From Anabaena minutissima FACHB-250 (GTDB lineage: Bacteria; Cyanobacteriota; Cyanobacteriia; Cyanobacteriales; Nostocaceae): a stretch of DNA of 64,000 nt. This document shows, piece after piece, positions 18,129-26,998 of the stretch. The position numbers were made by a program, and so were the translations under genes. The notes beneath the pieces were generated by a model, which saw nothing but the letters and a program-made list of their open reading frames with translations, was not told where the DNA came from and ran no database searches. Each line of letters opens with the position of its first letter. The first letter of the stretch is position 1. The stretch lies in contig NZ_JACJRG010000019.1 of assembly GCF_014697125.1 (NCBI RefSeq), positions 1 through 64,000 of the forward strand, written 5' to 3'.

Positions 18129-20399
18129 ATGTCTACCAGAAAACTACTACTAAAGTTTGCCAAACCATATCCCGGCTGGATTTTTCTGACAGTATTATTG
18201 GGATTTTCTGGAGCTTTATTTAATGGTATTAGCACAACTTTGATTGTGCCGATAGTTTTAAAGATAGTGGGACAAGAGATAGACTTAACTAATGCCCCTT
18301 CACTACTAAAGTCAATCATGACTCCGTTTGATAATGTCCCAGAGAACTATCGGATATTGGTCATGTCGGGGGCAATTATATTGACGATTTGTTTAAAAAA
18401 TTTAGCCTCTTATACTAGTTCTTTAACATCAAGCTCTTTTACAAGAAAGTTAACTTCAGATATCCGAGAAGACGGATTAAAGTTATTGCTATCGGTTGAC
18501 CTAGACTACTACACCAAAATGAGGGTTGGTGATTTATTGAATAGTCTGGGAGGAGAAATTGGCCGGGCGGCAGGTTCTATCAGTAATGTCATTAAATTAA
18601 TTATTAATGTTATTACAATTTTTGTATTTATTGGATTGCTGCTATCGATTTCTTGGCAGTTGACTGTTGCAGCTACTGTGTTGTTGTCTTTAGTCACATT
18701 AATTAACCAGTACACAATTTCCCGCTCCAAACACTTTGGACAACAGCTTAGTGAAATGTCCAAATTGTATTCAATCACTGTGCTAGAAATATTAAATGGG
18801 ATTCGGTTAGTCAAAGCTACAGGAAATGAAGACAAAGAATATAAAAAAATCATCACTCTAATTCGCGATCGCGAGCAAGCAGATTTCGATTCTCAAGCAA
18901 ATTCCCAATTGATTGCTCCCCTCAGTGAGGTCATGGGAATTACATCCTTGCTATTGATTGTATTTTTAAGCAGAGTTTTATTTTCTGATCAAGTTTCAGC
19001 TCTATCAGCCGTACTACTTACATATTTATTGGTACTACTGAGATTGTTACCACTAGTTTCTCAGTTGAATGGTATTCGCAATAGTTTTGCCAATAGTGCG
19101 CCTAGCGTGGATATAGTAACTGATTTTTTGCGGCGTGATAATAAACCCTTTATGGGTGAAGGTGATGTTATCTACACCAAATTAGAAAAGGGTATAGGTT
19201 TTAACTCCTTGTCTTTTGGCTATCCGGGACAAGAGAAATTGGTATTAAAAGATGTCACTTTATTTTTACCTCGTGGTACAACCTTAGCTTTAGTAGGTAG
19301 TTCTGGTGCTGGTAAGTCAACCTTGGCTGACCTACTACCCAGATTTTATGATCCAACATCCGGTAGTATTGCAATTGACGGTAGAGATTTGCGTGATTTT
19401 AACGTGAAATCTTTACGCCAGAGGATGGGAATCGTTAGTCAAGATACATTTTTGTTTAATGAGTCGGTAGGAAAGAATATCGCCTATGGGAAACCAGAGG
19501 CTACCATGGATGAAATTATTACAGCCGCCAAGCGAGCCAATGCCTATGAGTTTATTAGTAAATTACCACAGGAATTTGATACCTTAATTGGCGATCGCGG
19601 TGTGATGCTATCTGGAGGACAAAGACAAAGATTAGCGATCGCCCGCGCCTTATTGCAAAATCCAGAAATTTTAATTTTAGATGAAGCCACTAGTGCTTTA
19701 GATACAGTTTCCGAACGTTTAGTGCAAGCAGCCCTAGACGAACTTAGTCGCGATCGCACCACCTTAGTCATTGCTCACCGCCTGTCCACAGTCCAGAAAG
19801 CTGACCAAATTGCCGTCCTAGATCAAGGACAGGTAATGGAAGTAGGAACTCATGAACAACTCCTACAAAAAGGTGGTTATTACGCACGTCTCTACTCAAT
19901 GCAGTTTAGTGATATTCCTAAAACTAGCAATCATAGTAATCATAGTAATCAAAGCTTATTGCGAATTTCTTATGAAATGCGGACAAGGCTGAACTCAATG
20001 ATTGGTGTCTTGCACTTGTTACTTGATGAGATGGCAGACAATACTCAAGAACAGCAAACTCAAGAATACCAAACATTAATTGAAGACTCATACAAATCAA
20101 CATTCAAAATCCTCAACACCCTGGATATTTTTGAGGATATTGTGCAACAGCAAATCCACTACCTATCTACATCATCACCAGAGAACAATCAAAGCAGAAG
20201 TGACCAAAGTGGATATTTGCATACAATACACGGATTTCACACACAGTTAAACTCGCTATTAAGCTCTCTCCGTTCCCTCGCTGATAATTCTTTAGAATCA
20301 CCTCAAATTCAATATCAAATACTCAAAGAAAATCTAAATTTAGGCATGAATCTGCTCAATTTCTTAGAAAATTTTGAAGAAAGTATACATAATAATTAG
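18129..20399 (+). CDS. ABC exporter with two C-terminal DHp-like hairpins
   Basis: This 756-residue half-transporter has an MsbA-type six-helix membrane domain (about residues 15-310) and an ATPase domain with Walker A GSSGAGKST (390-398), LSGGQRQRLAIARALL, ILILDEATSALD and the H-loop IAHRLST. It likely flips or exports the glycan or glycolipid made by neighbours, as HepA-type exporters do for heterocyst polysaccharide. Ordinary members end near residue 600. Here a His/Asn/Ser linker leads to a segment ISYEMRTRLNSMIGVLHLLL (613-632) that matches the phospho-acceptor helix of histidine kinases with Tyr615 in place of His. A second, weaker copy (about 698-752, IHGFHTQLNSLLSSL) has His701 at that site. 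No kinase ATPase domain follows. Confidence 0.9.
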   Translation: MSTRKLLLKFAKPYPGWIFLTVLLGFSGALFNGISTTLIVPIVLKIVGQEIDLTNAPSLLKSIMTPFDNVPENYRILVMSGAIILTICLKNLASYTSSLTSSSFTRKLTSDIREDGLKLLLSVDLDYYTKMRVGDLLNSLGGEIGRAAGSISNVIKLIINVITIFVFIGLLLSISWQLTVAATVLLSLVTLINQYTISRSKHFGQQLSEMSKLYSITVLEILNGIRLVKATGNEDKEYKKIITLIRDREQADFDSQANSQLIAPLSEVMGITSLLLIVFLSRVLFSDQVSALSAVLLTYLLVLLRLLPLVSQLNGIRNSFANSAPSVDIVTDFLRRDNKPFMGEGDVIYTKLEKGIGFNSLSFGYPGQEKLVLKDVTLFLPRGTTLALVGSSGAGKSTLADLLPRFYDPTSGSIAIDGRDLRDFNVKSLRQRMGIVSQDTFLFNESVGKNIAYGKPEATMDEIITAAKRANAYEFISKLPQEFDTLIGDRGVMLSGGQRQRLAIARALLQNPEILILDEATSALDTVSERLVQAALDELSRDRTTLVIAHRLSTVQKADQIAVLDQGQVMEVGTHEQLLQKGGYYARLYSMQFSDIPKTSNHSNHSNQSLLRISYEMRTRLNSMIGVLHLLLDEMADNTQEQQTQEYQTLIEDSYKSTFKILNTLDIFEDIVQQQIHYLSTSSPENNQSRSDQSGYLHTIHGFHTQLNSLLSSLRSLADNSLESPQIQYQILKENLNLGMNLLNFLENFEESIHNN
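19591..19757. repeat. Cluster of HIP1 octamers (GCGATCGC)
   Basis: Three copies of the highly iterated palindrome lie at 19591-19598, 19635-19642 and 19750-19757 inside the ATPase domain of the exporter gene; another is at 18865-18872. HIP1 is a cyanobacterial genome signature and recurs through the window. Confidence 0.8.
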
Positions 20400-20413
20400 C
20401 AGCTAAAATAAAC

Positions 20414-21616
20414 ATGAAAAATAAATATATTTTTTTTAGTAGAACAATCTCCTTAAAACCAGATACAGCCCACGAAATACATGATGTTCTTTGCGCTAAT
20501 GCCGCAGCTAATATTGGCTATTCTTCAGTTTTAGTTTATCCAGATTCTCAGCGTGGTTCTGGGAATACCTTAGGGTTACTTTCTCCCTTTCATCTCACAC
20601 AACCCGATCAAAAGTTTGTAGAATTTTACGATGTACAAGATAAGTTAAAAATTGCTACTTTACCAATGCCATGGCCGATTGATTGCATTGGTGGTAAGTT
20701 AACTACTGCTAATACAGTATTAACACGTTACTATTTACCGATTCATCTGTTACCTCATACTAAACTTGTCCATACTAGAGATTGGAACTTTGTCAAAGCC
20801 GCAGTAAAGAATCACATTCCCACAATCTATGAGCGTCACTATTTTCAAGAAGAAAAATTTGCTCCAGAAATTGTTAATAGCCCGTTTTTTCAAATTGCTA
20901 TCACCCAGTCAGAACCAATTAGACAAAGCTTAATTGAACAGGGTATGCCACCAGACAAAGTTGTTTGGTTACATAACGGTTTTGAAAAATCATTTTTACT
21001 CAGGCAACCAGAACAAGCCCAAGAATGGCGCAAAGAGCTATTAGGAAATGAACGACAATATCTTGTAGTCTATTCAGGTGCTTTATATCCTTTCAAAGGG
21101 ATTAATGTGTTAATTGATGCTGCGAAGGAATTGCCACACATTCAGTTTGTGATCACAGGTGGTAAAGAAGAACAAGTTACAGCTTATCAACAGCTAGCGA
21201 GAGAAAAACAAATAGATAATGTGAAATTTTTAGGCTGGATACTACCTCGACAGCGATTAGTAAGTTTATTTCAAGCTGCGGATATTCTAGCTCACCCTCA
21301 CTGTTCTGGTAAGTCTGCTAATTTCACAAATCCTGTGAAATTTTTTCAGTACATGGCTTCAGGCACTCCTATCATAATTACGGAGATACCACCTTTAATG
21401 TTATTTAAGGATTTGCCTTTATCTGCTGTATGGTGTGAACCTGATCATCCCAAAAAGCTTGCCAAGTCCATAGAACAAGCTTTAGAAATTTACCCTAGAA
21501 AAATAGAAGGCTATGTGAATAATATTGAATTAGCTAAACAGTTCTCTTGGGAAAATCGAGCAGATAAGATACTCAGTTATGTTGATGAGTCTTTACGTCC
21601 TCCAATGATAGGGTAG
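20414..21616 (+). CDS. Glycosyltransferase family 4
   Basis: This 400-residue GT-B enzyme. The N-terminal half includes HEIHDVLCANAAANIGY; the C-terminal half has VVYSGALYPFKGINVLIDAA, LPHIQFVITGGKEEQV, VKFLGWILPRQRLVSLF and the donor site PVKFFQYMASGTPIIITEIP. It follows the ABC exporter by 14 bases and is followed 26 bases later by the GT10 gene, so exporter and transferases form an operon. Substrate is unknown. Confidence 0.87.
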   Translation: MKNKYIFFSRTISLKPDTAHEIHDVLCANAAANIGYSSVLVYPDSQRGSGNTLGLLSPFHLTQPDQKFVEFYDVQDKLKIATLPMPWPIDCIGGKLTTANTVLTRYYLPIHLLPHTKLVHTRDWNFVKAAVKNHIPTIYERHYFQEEKFAPEIVNSPFFQIAITQSEPIRQSLIEQGMPPDKVVWLHNGFEKSFLLRQPEQAQEWRKELLGNERQYLVVYSGALYPFKGINVLIDAAKELPHIQFVITGGKEEQVTAYQQLAREKQIDNVKFLGWILPRQRLVSLFQAADILAHPHCSGKSANFTNPVKFFQYMASGTPIIITEIPPLMLFKDLPLSAVWCEPDHPKKLAKSIEQALEIYPRKIEGYVNNIELAKQFSWENRADKILSYVDESLRPPMIG

Positions 21617-21642
21617 GGCGCAAATTAAACAATAAATTATAG

Positions 21643-22608
21643 ATGCAAATGGATATAAAAACTGTCGGGATGATTAGCAGCTATAGCAATATTGATAAAA
21701 GAGGAGATTGGCTATGGCAACAAACTCCCAATCACTTCGGCATTTGGGGCAATATTAAAATACAAGCATCAGCACCAAACCCAGATTTTATGCTGATGTA
21801 TCAATTCGATTTTCCCAAAAAAAATCAGCCTCAATCTTGGCTAGATAAGTTACGACGAAAACCACAAAAACCAAAAATCGACGTTGGTTCGCGCCTGCGA
21901 GGTGTGCCAAAAGAACGAGTAATATATCTTTTGCGCGAACCACCTTTAGATGAGGTTGTCGAGAAAAATAAACGTTATTATCAAGCAGCAGAAAATTACT
22001 GCGGTTATATTTCTGGCCCTGATGATTTTGCCCCTGTCCCTGACTATATGCCTGCAATTTGGTATATTGGCAACTCGTTTCGGGAATTAAATGAGATGCC
22101 AATACCCGAAAAAGTTGGCCCTTGTAGTTGGATTACCTCTGGTATCAACCGTACAGCTAATCATCGTCAACGATTACAGTTTTTAGAATCACTACAAAAT
22201 AATGAAATTAAGTTTGATTTATATGGGCGTAATTTACCTGCATGGTCAAAATCATCCGGTGAACTGGGCGGTAAATGGCATGGCATGGCCCCATATTATT
22301 ACAATTTAGCGATTGAAAACTATGCTGATAACAGTTGGTATGTGAGTGAGAAATTATGGGATGCTTTACTGGCTTGGTGCTTACCAATTTACTATGGAGG
22401 ATCGGCTGCTGATAAATTATTACCACCGGGTAGTTTTTTACGATTGCCTAGTTTAGATGAAAAAGGTATTGCCTACATCCAAGAAGTGACTTCTACTCCT
22501 GATGCTTGGTATGCAGCTAAGGATGCGATCGCGGAAGCTAGACAAATTATCTTACACAAACTAAATCTACTCAATTGGTTGTCAGAATTTGTTGCTAAGT
22601 CCTCATAG
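21643..22608 (+). CDS. Glycosyltransferase family 10 (fucosyltransferase-like)
   Basis: This 321-residue protein carries the C-terminal GT10 signature: YYYNLAIENYADNSWYVSEK, then KLWDALLAWCLPIYYGG and LPPGSFLRLPS, matching the alpha-1,3-fucosyltransferase motif (FENS..DYVTEKL..AL.AG.VPV..G). Family enzymes transfer fucose from GDP-fucose, though relatives may use other sugars. The N-terminal acceptor domain is divergent, and the protein has no membrane segment, so it should act in the cytoplasm. It stands between a GT4 and a pair of GT-A-like genes. Confidence 0.78.
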   Translation: MQMDIKTVGMISSYSNIDKRGDWLWQQTPNHFGIWGNIKIQASAPNPDFMLMYQFDFPKKNQPQSWLDKLRRKPQKPKIDVGSRLRGVPKERVIYLLREPPLDEVVEKNKRYYQAAENYCGYISGPDDFAPVPDYMPAIWYIGNSFRELNEMPIPEKVGPCSWITSGINRTANHRQRLQFLESLQNNEIKFDLYGRNLPAWSKSSGELGGKWHGMAPYYYNLAIENYADNSWYVSEKLWDALLAWCLPIYYGGSAADKLLPPGSFLRLPSLDEKGIAYIQEVTSTPDAWYAAKDAIAEARQIILHKLNLLNWLSEFVAKSS

Positions 22609-22623
22609 GAAAGGAGTTATTCT

Positions 22624-23619
22624 ATGGATGGTATTTGTACTCTTGCTAATGATAAAGTTTATGACCAACTAATTGCTCTACTCAATAGTATTGAAGCAAT
22701 TTATGGTCAAACCATGCCTGTTTGTGTCTATCCTTATGATGATCATACAGAGCAAATCGCTGCTGAAATAGCTCGCCGTCCACAGGTGCAACTATATGAT
22801 GATCAAAATTCAATTCAACAATGGGATGAATTTGTGCGTCGTGTTTGGGATACTCACCCCACCGCTCAAGCCAATTGGCTAAAAGTTAGTGGTGATAAAT
22901 ATCATCGAGTCGGTACTCATCGTCGTTACTGTGCTTTTGATGGGCCTTTTGAGCGATTTGTCTACATGGATGCAGACACATTATTAATGAGTCCATTAGA
23001 TAAAATTTTTGCCCAGCTAGATAAATATGACTTTGTAGTATATGATTTCCAGTATAAAGATTTATCTCATGTTTATGATATCGCTTCCCCAAAATTAACA
23101 GAATTATTCACCCCAGAACAACTGCAAACAGAAATATTTTGCTCTGGATTTTATGCTTCTAAAAAAGGTATATTTACCAGCCAAAATCAAGAAATTGTTT
23201 TAGAAAAACTCCGCCAAGGAGAAGCAGAAATCTTGTATGCAATGGCCCCAGATCAAACAGTTCTCAACTATATGGTGATGCGGTTAGGAATTTCTTACTG
23301 TAACTTAGCTCACCAACTGCCTAGCCATGAAAGGACCGGCTGTTGTGTAACTTCTAATCATTTTACAACACAAGACAATATCCTGTACGACCACGGTAAG
23401 CAGTTAACTTATATTCATTATATTGGACTAAAATCTCGGTTCTTTAAGCAAGTTTCCGCAGGAGAAAATATTGATTTTCCCTACCGCGACACTTTTTTAC
23501 ACTATCGCTATCTTCATGAGCCAGACCAGCAACCAAAACTTACAACTAAGCCCAAAGTTGATAATAAGTCCCCAAGTTTGGGGACAAAAATTTTACGAAA
23601 ATTAGGATTAACTCTTTGA
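22624..23619 (+). CDS. GT-A-like putative glycosyltransferase (tandem paralogue 1)
   Basis: This 331-residue protein begins GICTLANDKVYDQLIALLNS and contains the metal-binding type motif FVYMDADTLLMSPLDKIF, the layout of GT8-like GT-A enzymes. Later motifs are CSGFYASKKGIFTS and APDQTVLNYMVMRLG. From memory it matches a cyanobacterial family labelled Npun_R2821/Npun_R2823. A good AGGAGT-type ribosome-binding site precedes the ATG. The next gene is a paralogue sharing N-terminus, DxD context and the late ...TQD.ILFD-type segment, so the pair arose by duplication. Donor and acceptor are unknown. Confidence 0.75.
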   Translation: MDGICTLANDKVYDQLIALLNSIEAIYGQTMPVCVYPYDDHTEQIAAEIARRPQVQLYDDQNSIQQWDEFVRRVWDTHPTAQANWLKVSGDKYHRVGTHRRYCAFDGPFERFVYMDADTLLMSPLDKIFAQLDKYDFVVYDFQYKDLSHVYDIASPKLTELFTPEQLQTEIFCSGFYASKKGIFTSQNQEIVLEKLRQGEAEILYAMAPDQTVLNYMVMRLGISYCNLAHQLPSHERTGCCVTSNHFTTQDNILYDHGKQLTYIHYIGLKSRFFKQVSAGENIDFPYRDTFLHYRYLHEPDQQPKLTTKPKVDNKSPSLGTKILRKLGLTL

Positions 23620-23629
23620 GGTTGATACA

Positions 23630-24556
23630 ATGAGCCGTGGCATTTATATTATTGCTAATGACAAAGTCATCGATCATGCGATCGCTCTACTCAATAGTAT
23701 TCGATTGCATGACCAAGACACCCCAATTGTGATGATACCCTATGATGACAATTATCATCAAATAGCAGAATTACTCAACAAAAATTATGGTGTGCAACTC
23801 TATGAAGACTTAGATTTTATAGAGCGTCTTGCTCATAATTTACACGAAATTTTTGGTAATCAATTTTTTGCCCGTCCTAACCAATTCCGTAAGCAGGCTT
23901 GTTGGTTCGGACCCTTTGAGGAATTTTTGTATATTGATACCGATATTGTTGTTTTTGAAAAAATTATTGATAATCTCAATTATCTAGCTGACTCTGACTT
24001 TATTTGTTGTGATTATCAACATTTAGGCGGCATCAAAAACGTTTTTACGCCAAAAGTATTTGCAGATAATATCTTTAATGAAACAGAAGTTAAAGATATT
24101 TTTAACGGTGGTTTTTGGGGTTCAAAGAAAAACTTAATCTCGAATGAGGATTTATTGGCAATCTTTGCTGAGTGTGCTGCTCATCCAGAGTATTTTGACT
24201 TCTCTGAAAAGACTTCTGACCAACCAATTATCAACTATATGTTGCTCAAGCGGATTCACCGCCGATTTAATATTGTTCGCAGACAGGGTAAAGCTCCAGG
24301 TAATTGGGCTGGTTCACCGCAATTTAAAACTCAAGACCACATTTTATTTGATCCTAGTGTGAATCAACCCCTGCAATATCTCCATTGGGCAGGTATTCGC
24401 ATTCAACCAGGTTGTCCCTACTGGGACATTTGGGAATACTACCGTAATCTTAATTCTGCATTATCTGCATCTGATATACCTGCACCTGTCAAACCAAATC
24501 AGTGGCAAAAGACACTAAATAATATTAAACAGCAGTTACGGCAACTTAAAATGTAA
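23630..24556 (+). CDS. GT-A-like putative glycosyltransferase (tandem paralogue 2)
   Basis: This 308-residue paralogue of the preceding protein starts GIYIIANDKVIDHAIALLNS and has FLYIDTDIVVFEKIIDNL, where the metal motif is DTD rather than DAD. NGGFWGSKKNLIS and SDQPIINYMLLKR correspond to motifs in the first copy. It starts 10 bases after it, so the two are co-transcribed. It is the last gene of the plus-strand run before a 705-base gap that contains a strong hairpin. Confidence 0.75.
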   Translation: MSRGIYIIANDKVIDHAIALLNSIRLHDQDTPIVMIPYDDNYHQIAELLNKNYGVQLYEDLDFIERLAHNLHEIFGNQFFARPNQFRKQACWFGPFEEFLYIDTDIVVFEKIIDNLNYLADSDFICCDYQHLGGIKNVFTPKVFADNIFNETEVKDIFNGGFWGSKKNLISNEDLLAIFAECAAHPEYFDFSEKTSDQPIINYMLLKRIHRRFNIVRRQGKAPGNWAGSPQFKTQDHILFDPSVNQPLQYLHWAGIRIQPGCPYWDIWEYYRNLNSALSASDIPAPVKPNQWQKTLNNIKQQLRQLKM

Positions 24557-25261
24557 TCAGATAAAACACTTCAGCGTTTACATATCTACTCGTTAGGATA
24601 ATCCATCGTCAAGAGTCAAAAGACAATCTTTTATTCTGGACTGTGGACTTTTTACTTTTGATAGCCTAAGAGCAAAATCTCTCTGGTTTCATATATTTTG
24701 CCTGAATTTTAACCCTCTAAAGAGGCACACAGTCAACAATCTACCTTGCGCCTCTACAGATGGTTGATGCGTTGCAAATATTTTTGAAAATTGTATTAGT
24801 GTGATTCTGCAAACAAAAAATTCTACCCTCGGAAGTTTCACTACTGACTATGAAACTTCCGAGGATCAAATGTCTGATTTTATACTAAGTAAATGTAACT
24901 GCAATATATTAAGTTAAAAATTATTTATTTTCTTACTTGGTCACTTTAAGTATAAACCTTGAAAAAATTCTCGTGTTTTATAAGCTAATCATTAAGATTG
25001 ATAGTGTTATCAGTAAAAATACAGTAAATTTAGCTGATCAAGTGATATGTAAGCATAAATTTACTGTAATCTGATTGTAAGAATAATACCGTTTTTTTAT
25101 GAAGCTGTAACATATTTTCCTCCCTTGCTAGCAATATTCCCCTTACCAATGGGAAATAGCACATCTTCATAGAAAATAGGTGTAACCATCAGAACCGTAA
25201 AGATATTAGTCATCATATCCCCCATCTGGAGGATATAAGTCGAAATACATAAGGAAAATTT
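24557..25261. other. 705-base gap within the glycan island
   Basis: The region is AT-rich and lacks a convincing gene. It contains a perfect 14-base-pair hairpin at 24827-24864. A 60-codon minus-strand frame (25097-25279) overlaps the start of the next gene and has no recognisable features. I see no tRNA. The right end must hold the promoter of the gene at 25262. Confidence 0.5.
24827..24864. terminator. Perfect 14-bp stem-loop
   Basis: CCTCGGAAGTTTCA and its exact reverse complement are separated by the 10-base loop CTACTGACTA. It lies about 270 bases after the last gene of the operon. There is no immediate T-run, so it may be a processing or stability element, a small RNA hairpin, or a factor-dependent terminator. 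Confidence 0.5.
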
Positions 25262-26032
25262 ATGAATTCCGAGCAACACAATTACTGCTTCTGCACATTA
25301 GCTTTAAGAAAAAAATATCGTCTGCTAACTCAACAATTAGCTAGTGATTTAGCAAAATATTCTCCAGGAAAATCCTTTGTAGTTTTAACAGATAAGCCAG
25401 TAGAGTTTAAAAATTATCCCAACGTTTTAGCTTTTAAGCATAACCAGCGAGGAATTCTGCATTGTTATCATGATAAAAGCTTGGTTATGGAATTAGCTTT
25501 AGAGAGATTTAATGCAGCAATATATATTGATGCAGATACAACAATACTATCTTCCTTACCTGATACTTTAAACTGGAAACCAGGCATTACAGCAGGTCAT
25601 TGCGAGAATCTAGTTGAACACGTTACTAGATATACGCCTGAAAGATTAGCATATATCCAAAAAGTAGCTTCGCATTTAAATATCAATTTGGAAGACTCAC
25701 CTTATATTGGAGAGTCTTTATTTATCATTGCTAGAGATGAAGGTAGAGAAATAGAGTATTTAAAATATTGGGCAAAGATTGGTAGATATTTAGAATTGCG
25801 CGGTATTCATGCTGGTTCAGGTAATGCGATGGGATTAGCCGCAGCTAAAATTGGCTGGACTGTGGCTAAGGATGGCTGGGCTGAAGTTAGGAATATCACT
25901 AAACATTTAGATGCTTCCTACACTAATAAGCAAACTTTCTGGGATTTATGGAAAAGAAAGGTTGGTTATCACTACCGATTGAATAAAGCTAGATTGGTCG
26001 CTTTGAAAGATTTTGAATTTTTTTATAGATAG
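25262..26032 (+). CDS. GT-A-like putative glycosyltransferase (second pair, copy 1)
   Basis: This 256-residue protein starts NYCFCTLALRKKYRLLTQQL and has the DxD-type motif AAIYIDADTTILSSL. Other landmarks are LTDKPVEFKN, GESLFIIARDEGREIEYLKYW and a basic C-terminus GYHYRLNKARLVALKDFEFFYR. The next gene matches it along its whole length. The fold suggests nucleotide-sugar binding, but no sugar transfer specificity can be assigned. Confidence 0.7.
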   Translation: MNSEQHNYCFCTLALRKKYRLLTQQLASDLAKYSPGKSFVVLTDKPVEFKNYPNVLAFKHNQRGILHCYHDKSLVMELALERFNAAIYIDADTTILSSLPDTLNWKPGITAGHCENLVEHVTRYTPERLAYIQKVASHLNINLEDSPYIGESLFIIARDEGREIEYLKYWAKIGRYLELRGIHAGSGNAMGLAAAKIGWTVAKDGWAEVRNITKHLDASYTNKQTFWDLWKRKVGYHYRLNKARLVALKDFEFFYR

Positions 26033-26095
26033 GTACGTTACCTACTTCAAGTCGAAAAAAAATTTTGACAAATTAAACTTATCAAATTACTGACA

Positions 26096-26902
26096 ATGGT
26101 TGCACAAGAAAAAGATTTTTGTTTATGTACTCTAGCACTTGGTAGTAAATACCGTGGTCTTGCTAAAGAACTTGCTGCTGGCTTAGAACTACATTGTCCT
26201 AAAACTATATTGTTAGTTTATACCGATAAGCCTGATGATTTCCGCGATCGCCATAATATTTTAGCTGTTAAGCATTCTCAAAAAGGTATCCGCTACTGCT
26301 ACAATGACAAACGTTTCGTAATTGGTGAAGCATTATCTAGATACCATTCAGTTATATGGGTAGATGCAGATACAAAAATTGTGTCAAGTATACCTGTAGA
26401 TATGCAATGGCTGCCTGGAATTACATCAGATAATTTCCTACATATTTTTGAGCATAGTAGAAATAAAAGAGTGTCCAAAAGATTGGAAATAATCAGAAAA
26501 CTAGGCACAAAACTAGAGATTTCACTAGAAAACACCAATTATGTGCATGAGGATTTATTTGTCATCACTAGGGATGGGGGAAAAGAGCAAGAATTTATTA
26601 AACAGTGGGGAATAATAGCGAGCTATTTTGAATTGAACAGTATACATACTGGAGAAGGCAATTCCATTGGCTTGGCTGCAAATAAAGTAGGCTGGAATGT
26701 GAATAGACATAATATAGAGCCTTTAAAAAAGGCTGTAAAACATACTTATGCTTCTCGTGAACCAGACTCCAAAAGTTTTTGGGACAAGTTAAAAGATCCC
26801 AAAGCTGTTAAGGTTAAAATACAACGCCAACTCGGTTATTACTATCGTTTAAACTTAGCACGACTAATCACACTGAGTAATTTTGATTTTTATTATCGAT
26901 GA
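26096..26902 (+). CDS. GT-A-like putative glycosyltransferase (second pair, copy 2)
   Basis: This 268-residue paralogue of the previous gene opens with DFCLCTLALGSKYRGLAKEL and has SVIWVDADTKIVSSIP, HEDLFVITRDGGKEQEF and the shared C-terminus GYYYRLNLARLITLSNFDFYYR. It carries about 12 extra residues near its C-terminus (DPKAVKVKIQRQ). Its gene lies 63 bases downstream of copy 1, on the same strand, and ends the plus-strand part of the island. Confidence 0.7.
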   Translation: MVAQEKDFCLCTLALGSKYRGLAKELAAGLELHCPKTILLVYTDKPDDFRDRHNILAVKHSQKGIRYCYNDKRFVIGEALSRYHSVIWVDADTKIVSSIPVDMQWLPGITSDNFLHIFEHSRNKRVSKRLEIIRKLGTKLEISLENTNYVHEDLFVITRDGGKEQEFIKQWGIIASYFELNSIHTGEGNSIGLAANKVGWNVNRHNIEPLKKAVKHTYASREPDSKSFWDKLKDPKAVKVKIQRQLGYYYRLNLARLITLSNFDFYYR

Positions 26903-26998
26903 CTCCCACACGAATACTCTAATTAATACTTCTCACTTCAGGGTTATTTGTGTAGATAATTGGTCTTGTAAGACGCGATTTATCACGTTTCTACATAT

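Noticed and set aside
25097..25279. 60-residue minus-strand open frame in the island gap
   Set aside because: It overlaps the start of the gene at 25262 and lacks features other than chance hydrophobic residues.
26030..26044. TAGGTA-CGT-TACCTA palindrome and a possible NtcA-like GTA...TAC site
   Set aside because: The spacing between GTA and TAC is seven, not the eight of NtcA boxes, and no promoter elements around it are clear.
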